DNA of 10,007 nt, taken from the NCBI GenBank assembly GCA_046728975.1, contig JBKPFU010000005.1, positions 1 to 10,007 of the forward strand, read 5' to 3'. Shown in pieces: positions 5,905 to 10,007 of this stretch. The translations under genes and the position numbers were made by a program. Positions within the stretch are counted from its first letter, which is position 1. The number at the start of each line of letters is the position of its first letter. Source of the DNA: JBKPFU01 sp046728975 (lineage in GTDB: Bacteria; Actinomycetota; Thermoleophilia; Gaiellales; Gaiellaceae). The notes below the pieces were generated by a model. That model was not told the DNA's origin. It made no database searches and was given only the letters and a program-made list of their open reading frames with translations.

Positions 5905-6759
5905 CTATGTGGCGGGTCTGCCGCCGATTCGCCTCCGACCGACGACAAAGGCGGCGCCGGTAATCGCCAGCATCATTCCGGCGATCAGCGCCGTCTCTGT
6001 CGGGCCCGGCCACGAGATCCCGCCGCCGCCCGGTGCGGAAACGGGCTCCGCCGTAGGTGTCGCCCGCGGCAGGGCCCGGTCGTCCGGGCTGAGCTGAGGC
6101 TCCCTCAGCGGCAGCGCGCGGTCGTCCGGGCTCAGCGTTGGCTCGGGGACCGGAGTCGCCGCCCGCGGCACTGCCCGGTCGTCCGGGCTGAGCTGAGGCT
6201 CCCTCAGCGGCAGCGCGCGGTCGTCCGGGCTCAGCTGCGGCTCGGCGACCGGCGTCGCTCGCGACACGGCTCGGTCGTCCGGGCTCAGCTGAGGCTCTCT
6301 CAGCGGCAGCGCCCGGTCGTCCGGGCTGAGCTGCGTCGGCGCCGTGATCGCAACGTCGCGAGCGTCCGGGCTGGCCGGCATTGCGGCAGCGCCCGCAGCC
6401 GTCCCCGCGCCGGCCGCAGCCGCGACCGCGAGAACGAGGACCTTCTCGCGGATTCCATGGGCCTCGACGTCGGCTTCGAATGCCTCGCGAAGCGTCTCAC
6501 CGTCGAAGGTGAACGTCACTCGATCGCCCTCTGTCTCGGACAGAAGCCGCTCGAGATCCGCCCGATCCCACTCGACCGCGATGTTCCGCGTCTCCGCGGG
6601 CTGACCGTCGTCGAACCGAGTCAAGTCGAGGATCAGGTCGAGCGAGCCGTCGGCGGCTCGCAGGGCCTCCTCGACCTCATCGCGTGAGACGAATGTCGTG
6701 AGCCCTACACCCACGTCGGATTCGGCCACGAGTGCTGCTCGTGCGCCTATCTCCTCCAT
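5905..6759 (-). CDS. Membrane protein with soluble N-domain and SPDDRA tandem repeats
   Basis: A 284-residue protein whose ATG (6759-6757) follows an excellent Shine-Dalgarno, GGGAGGT with 4-nt spacing; longer upstream readings lack one. Residues 1-105 form a soluble alpha/beta-looking domain I do not recognise (DLILDLTRF, NIAVEWDRADLERLL, VTFTFDGETLREAFEADVEAHG). Residues 106-127 are an Ala-rich hydrophobic segment after IREK. Residues 141-239 hold six copies of (Q/T)LSPDDRA, with a possible degenerate copy (ASPDARD) just before. Residues 246-273 run through ISWPGPTETALIAG and a second hydrophobic segment, ending in RRRIGGRPAT. The topology suggests an N-domain inside the cell, an extracytoplasmic acidic/basic repeat stalk, and a C-terminal anchor. 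From memory, single 'PDDRA' plus Trp plus TM tails occur in many small actinobacterial membrane proteins; here the motif is multiplied. Function unknown. Confidence 0.85.
   Translation of the reverse strand: MEEIGARAALVAESDVGVGLTTFVSRDEVEEALRAADGSLDLILDLTRFDDGQPAETRNIAVEWDRADLERLLSETEGDRVTFTFDGETLREAFEADVEAHGIREKVLVLAVAAAAGAGTAAGAAAMPASPDARDVAITAPTQLSPDDRALPLREPQLSPDDRAVSRATPVAEPQLSPDDRALPLREPQLSPDDRAVPRAATPVPEPTLSPDDRALPLREPQLSPDDRALPRATPTAEPVSAPGGGGISWPGPTETALIAGMMLAITGAAFVVGRRRIGGRPAT
6040..6339 (-). repeat. Three tandem ~96-99-bp coding repeats (SPDDRA region)
   Basis: A block with the core CGGTCGTCCGGGCT recurs at 6077, 6176 and 6272 (spacing 99 and 96 bp), each unit holding two SPDDRA copies. 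The protein alternates a short linker LPLREP with a longer one of the form (V/L)xRATPxxEP. The units at about 6075-6135 and 6174-6234 are almost identical, so duplication is recent or homogenised. All unit lengths are multiples of three, so the reading frame is kept. Confidence 0.9.
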
Positions 6760-6781
6760 GACACCTCCCTTCGTCTGGGGT

Positions 6782-6828
6782 CGGCGTCCGTGCCGCAGAC
6801 GCCGGTGCTCCAATCGCTTGACGCGATT
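6782..6828. repeat. Two short inverted repeats in the divergent pcrA/repeat-gene region
   Basis: In the 148-nt gap 6760-6907 there are two small inverted repeats: CGGCGTC (6782-6788) with GACGCCG (6798-6804), and AATCGC (6812-6817) with GCGATT (6823-6828) around TTGAC. The first lies in the probable 5' leader of the minus-strand gene; the second could be a small operator. Both are short enough to be chance. Confidence 0.3.
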
Positions 6829-6895
6829 CAGCGCCCGGATCTTCCCGAACCGACGTGCGAATTGCAACGATCCCGGCTCGCTCCACCGGCGCCGC

Positions 6896-6901
6896 TAGCA
6901 T
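6896..6901 (+). promoter_or_regulatory. Putative -10 box of leaderless pcrA promoter
   Basis: TAGCAT fits TAnnnT and ends six bases before the ATG at 6908. No Shine-Dalgarno lies in the 20 bases before the ATG, so a leaderless transcript is likely. No clear -35 box is seen. Confidence 0.5.
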
Positions 6902-6907
6902 CGCCGC

Positions 6908-9055
6908 ATGGCCATCGCGCCCTCCTCGGAACGCTATCTCGCCGACCTGAACCCGGCGCAGCGCGACGCGGTCCTGACGACCGAGGGGCCGCTTCTCGTC
7001 GTCGCCGGCGCCGGGTCCGGAAAGACGCGTGTCCTCACCTACCGCGTTGCGCACTTGCTCTCGACGCAGGGGGTGAAGCCGCAGGAAGTGCTCGCGATCA
7101 CGTTCACGAACAAGGCGGCGGGGGAGATGCGCGAGCGGCTGGAAGACCTGCTGCCCGACCGCGCACGTTCGATCTGGATCCTGACCTTTCACTCCGCATG
7201 CGGTCGGATCCTGAGGCGCGAGGCTCCCCGCCTCGGCTACCGGACGAACTTCACAATCTATGACCAGGCCGATCAGGTCCGGCTGGTCAAGTCGTGCCTC
7301 GAGGAGCTCGAGCGAGACCCGAAGCGGTTCGTGCCGCGCGGCATCCACGCGCAGATCTCGGCCGCGAAGAACAACCTCGTGTCGCCGGACGACTACCGCC
7401 AGCGGGTGGCGTCCTTTTACGACCAGACCGTCGCGGACACGTACGACCTGTACCAGCGCCGGCTGTTCACCTCGAACGCGGTCGACTTCGACGACCTGCT
7501 GATGTTGACCGTGCAGGTGCTGGAGAACTTCCCGGAGGCGCGCGAGCGCTGGCAAAAGGCCTTCCGGTACGTGCTCGTCGACGAGTACCAGGACACGAAC
7601 CACGCCCAGTACCGGCTCCTGCGGCTACTCACCGAGAAGCACACGAACGTCTTCGCCGTGGGCGATCCCGACCAGTCGATCTATGCGTTCCGGGGCGCGG
7701 ACATCCGCAACATCCTCGAGTTCGAGCGCGACTTTCCCGGTACCCGGATCATCGCGCTGGAGCAGAACTACCGCTCGACGAACACGATCCTGCGCGCCGC
7801 GAACAGCATCATCGCCCACAACCGCGAGCGCAAGCCGAAGAACCTGTGGTCCGAGCTCGGCGAGGGCGAGGCGGTGCGCGTGTACGAGGTGGAGGACGAG
7901 CATGCCGAGGCGCGCTTCGTCGCGGCCGAGATCGCCGAGCTCGTCGAGGAGGGGCTCAACGGCAGCGAGATCGCCGTCTTCTACCGAACGAACGCACAGT
8001 CACGGGTGCTGGAGGACGTGCTCGTGCGCCAGGGCGTCGCGTACCAGGTGATCGGCGGCCCGAGGTTCTACGAGCGCGCCGAGATCAAGGACGTGATCGC
8101 GTATCTCCAGGTGATCGACAACCCCTACGACGCGGTCTCGCTCCAGCGGATCGCGAACCGGCCACGGCGCGGAATCGGCGACACGACCCTGGCGCGCCTG
8201 TCCTCGTACGCCGACGCGCGAGGGATCTCGTTGTGGGAGGCGCTCGAGTTTCCGGAGGAGGCGGGAGTGGGAGCGAGACCGCTTCAGGCCGTGAACCAGC
8301 TGCGCACGCTGATCCAGTCGCTGATGGCGGGGGCGCTCGAGCTCGAGGTGCCCGACCTCGTCCAGCGCGTGCTCGAACGCTCGGGCTATCTCGAGTCGCT
8401 CGAGGCCGAGCGGACGATCGAGGCTCAGGGCCGGATCGAGAACCTCCACGAGCTCGTCGGCGTCGCGATCGAGTATCAGCAGGCTGCGGAGGAGCCGAGT
8501 CTCTCGACCTTTCTCCAGGAGATCTCGCTCTACTCCGACCAGGACGCGATGCGCGGAGAGGCGAGTCTCGTCACCCTGATGACGCTCCACAACGCGAAGG
8601 GGCTCGAGTTCCGCGCCGTGTTCATGATCGGGATGGAGGAGGGCATCTTCCCGCACTCGCGCTCGATCGAGGAGCAGTCGCTCGAGGAGGAGCGCCGGCT
8701 CGCGTACGTCGGGATGACGCGCGCGCGGGAGCGCCTTGTGCTGACACACGCCTCGGCACGGTCGCTCTGGGGAAGCCGCAACTACAACCTGCCGTCGCGC
8801 TTTCTCGACGAGCTTCCCGAGGAGGGGGTCGAGCTCCACCGCCTCCAGCCGGCGTCGTGGTCCTCGCGCAGCCCGGCGGCAGTCCCGACGCGGCCGGCGA
8901 TCGAGCTCACGACCGGCGACACCGTCAAGCACAGCACGCTCGGCGAGGGGATTGTCGTGCGGTTAGAAGGCGACGGCACGGTTCTGATCCGGTTCGAGGA
9001 CGGTTCGGAGCGCCGCCTCGTCCTCGATTACGCGCCGCTCGAACGGGTTCGTTGA
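6908..9055 (+). CDS. pcrA: ATP-dependent DNA helicase PcrA/UvrD (superfamily 1A)
   Basis: A 715-residue, full-length SF1A 3'-5' helicase for nucleotide-excision repair, replication-fork clearing and removal of RecA or stalled polymerase. Motifs in order: Q motif LNPAQRDAV (14-22); Walker A GAGSGKT (34-40); Ia ITFTNKAAGEM (64-74); Ib TFHSACGRIL (93-102); Walker B DEYQDT (225-230); III GDPDQSIYAFRGAD (252-265); IV QNYRST (286-291); V TLHNAKGLEF (~559-568) and FMIGMEEGIFPH; VI RRLAYVGMTRARERL (~595-609). The last ~45 residues, KHSTLGEGIVVRLEGDGTVL through PLERV, form the small Tudor-like domain with which PcrA/UvrD binds RNA polymerase. No motif residue is missing. It starts a plus-strand unit from a putative leaderless promoter and overlaps the next gene by 4 nt. 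The name uvrD (uvrD1) is equally used in actinobacteria. Confidence 0.97.
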   Translation: MAIAPSSERYLADLNPAQRDAVLTTEGPLLVVAGAGSGKTRVLTYRVAHLLSTQGVKPQEVLAITFTNKAAGEMRERLEDLLPDRARSIWILTFHSACGRILRREAPRLGYRTNFTIYDQADQVRLVKSCLEELERDPKRFVPRGIHAQISAAKNNLVSPDDYRQRVASFYDQTVADTYDLYQRRLFTSNAVDFDDLLMLTVQVLENFPEARERWQKAFRYVLVDEYQDTNHAQYRLLRLLTEKHTNVFAVGDPDQSIYAFRGADIRNILEFERDFPGTRIIALEQNYRSTNTILRAANSIIAHNRERKPKNLWSELGEGEAVRVYEVEDEHAEARFVAAEIAELVEEGLNGSEIAVFYRTNAQSRVLEDVLVRQGVAYQVIGGPRFYERAEIKDVIAYLQVIDNPYDAVSLQRIANRPRRGIGDTTLARLSSYADARGISLWEALEFPEEAGVGARPLQAVNQLRTLIQSLMAGALELEVPDLVQRVLERSGYLESLEAERTIEAQGRIENLHELVGVAIEYQQAAEEPSLSTFLQEISLYSDQDAMRGEASLVTLMTLHNAKGLEFRAVFMIGMEEGIFPHSRSIEEQSLEEERRLAYVGMTRARERLVLTHASARSLWGSRNYNLPSRFLDELPEEGVELHRLQPASWSSRSPAAVPTRPAIELTTGDTVKHSTLGEGIVVRLEGDGTVLIRFEDGSERRLVLDYAPLERVR

Positions 9056-10007
9056 GCGTCGAGGTTCGGACCTGCTCGCCCGAGGAGTTCGGGCAGGCGC
9101 TGCGCCCCATCTGGCACTACTTCGGCCGCGGCGTCAGCGAACGAGACGTGGCGAGGATGACCCGCATCCTGCCGCCGGAGCGGATGTACGGCGCCTGGGC
9201 GGACGGGAGCGTCGTGGGCGGCGCCGGCGCCTATCCGCTGCAGCTGACGGTTCCGGGCGGGGCCGTCGTGCCGACCGCCGGGATCGTTGCGGTCGGCGTG
9301 ATGCCAACCCACCGGCGGCGCGGGATCCTCACGGAGCTCATGCGACGGCAGCTCGAGGAGCTGCACGAGCGAGGGGAGGAGCCGCTCGCGCTGCTGTACG
9401 CGTCCGAGGGAGCGATCTACCGGCGTTACGGGTACGGGATCGCGTCGCTGTGCGGCGAGATCCAGATCGAGCGCGAGCAAGCTCGTTTTCGCGACGGAGG
9501 CGTCGCCGGCGCAGCCGCGCGGCTCGTCTCGAAGGAGGAAGCGCTCGACGTCTTTCCGCGGATCTACGAACGAGTCCGTGCGGAGACGCCGGGAATGTTC
9601 GCACGGTCGCCCGACTGGTGGGACGTGCGCCGACTGTCGGCTCGACCGTTCAGGCCGGGCGGCGAGCAGGTGTACACGGTTCTCGAGCTCGACGGGCGGC
9701 CGGAGGCGTACGCGATCCACCGCTTGGACGTGGCGTTCGAGCGAGGGATGTCGGCCAGCACGCTCGAGATCACGGAGGCGATTGGAGCAACGCCCGAGGC
9801 GACGGCCGAGATCTGGCGGTATCTCTTCTCGACGGACTGGTACCGAGTCGCCACGTGCGACTTCCTGCCGCTTGACCACCCGCTCTTCTTCCTGCTCGCC
9901 GAGCCGCGGCGCATGCGGTTCACCGTCGGCGAAGCGCTCTGGGCGCGACCGATCGATGTCGGCGGAGCCTTGTCGGCGCGCGGCTACGCCGACGGTGCCG
10001 CGGTCGT
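9052..10007 (+). CDS. Eis-family GNAT N-acetyltransferase (3' end outside window)
   Basis: Starts at TTG 9052, overlapping the pcrA TGA (TTGA); the conserved opening MSVEVRTCSPEEFGQAL follows at once and no other start fits. The 318 visible residues stay open to the right edge. The acetyl-CoA loop is VGVMPTHRRRGILTELM (81-97), where the V.V.P.HRRRG(I/L)L form is typical of Eis, and ALLYASEGAIYRRYGYGIA (113-131) carries the Eis signature E..IY.R(F/Y)GYG. The region 160-260 matches the second, degenerate GNAT-like lobe of Eis. Eis proteins are hexameric aminoglycoside or lysine acetyltransferases of about 400 residues ending in a carboxylate that acts in catalysis; that C-terminus and the sterol-carrier-like third domain lie mostly outside the window. 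The true substrate is unknown and a resistance role should not be assumed. Coupling to pcrA looks like simple operon packing. Confidence 0.88.
   Translation, partial: MSVEVRTCSPEEFGQALRPIWHYFGRGVSERDVARMTRILPPERMYGAWADGSVVGGAGAYPLQLTVPGGAVVPTAGIVAVGVMPTHRRRGILTELMRRQLEELHERGEEPLALLYASEGAIYRRYGYGIASLCGEIQIEREQARFRDGGVAGAAARLVSKEEALDVFPRIYERVRAETPGMFARSPDWWDVRRLSARPFRPGGEQVYTVLELDGRPEAYAIHRLDVAFERGMSASTLEITEAIGATPEATAEIWRYLFSTDWYRVATCDFLPLDHPLFFLLAEPRRMRFTVGEALWARPIDVGGALSARGYADGAAV

Noticed and set aside
4271..6013. A 580-codon open frame on the minus strand covering the MFS gene
   Set aside because: Its product is a low-complexity mix of R, E, G, A, H and Q with no domain, as expected for the antisense of a GC-rich gene; the MFS frame has clear motifs and membrane segments.
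6040..6339. CRISPR-like regular repeats
   Set aside because: Units are in-frame multiples of three, code for a regular protein motif, alternate spacing, and show no unique spacers or cas genes.
5134..6687. A 517-codon plus-strand open frame across the cupin and SPDDRA genes
   Set aside because: It runs antisense to a perfect cupin motif and to a gene with a strong Shine-Dalgarno; its repetitive part is merely the reverse reading of the SPDDRA repeats.
6760..6867. Upstream ATG at 6867 for the SPDDRA protein
   Set aside because: The added residues are very basic and antisense-like, while a GGGAGGT Shine-Dalgarno marks the ATG at 6759.
1..10007. tRNA, rRNA, riboswitch, insertion sequence, toxin-antitoxin or phage-defence system
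   Set aside because: I looked for these and saw no supporting sequence; the gene content is housekeeping, transport and small regulatory functions.

Overview
The window is a compact, high-GC chromosomal stretch with nine genes or gene fragments and no gene-free gap longer than about 150 bases. GC-rich codon use, frequent GTG/TTG starts, 4-nt stop/start overlaps, -10-like boxes six bases before several ATGs, an actinobacterial-type PcrA with a C-terminal Tudor-like tail, an Eis-type acetyltransferase and a membrane protein with 'SPDDRA' repeats all point to an actinobacterium. The feel is of the deep-branching class Thermoleophilia (Gaiellales/Solirubrobacterales), but that placement is an inference from memory of such proteins, not a search result. 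No RNA gene, insertion sequence, CRISPR array or prophage signal was seen.

Layout. (1) Bases 1-1260, minus strand: a winged-helix protein resembling the AlkZ-related family, then a GNAT acetyltransferase that overlaps it by 4 nt and runs off the left edge. (2) 1261-1373: divergent intergenic region with a strong GC hairpin. (3) 1374-3100, plus: a short CinA/MoaB-like molybdopterin-binding-fold protein (TTG start) and a YbhN/LPG-synthase-TM-type membrane protein, separated by a pair of hairpins. (4) 3100-5473, plus: a perfect 21-bp palindrome overlapping a leaderless promoter, then a short PadR repressor, a HAAS/DUF1700-like polytopic membrane protein (4-nt overlap) and an MFS exporter 32 nt further on. 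This looks like one autoregulated efflux or envelope-response operon. (5) 5470-6759, minus: a membrane protein with a repetitive SPDDRA region, a 15-bp terminator-like hairpin, and a small cupin whose stop shares a CTAG with the MFS stop. (6) 6908-10007, plus: full-length UvrD/PcrA helicase and, overlapping it by 4 nt through a TTG start, an Eis-family N-acetyltransferase cut by the right edge.

Most genes are ordinary housekeeping or accessory genes. The parts most worth a second look are the alternating SPDDRA repeat protein (5905-6759), the PadR-HAAS-MFS unit with its operator, the recurrent leaderless promoter geometry, and the hairpins at 1321-1349, 2082-2140 and 5860-5898. I did not find a convincing new multi-gene system.
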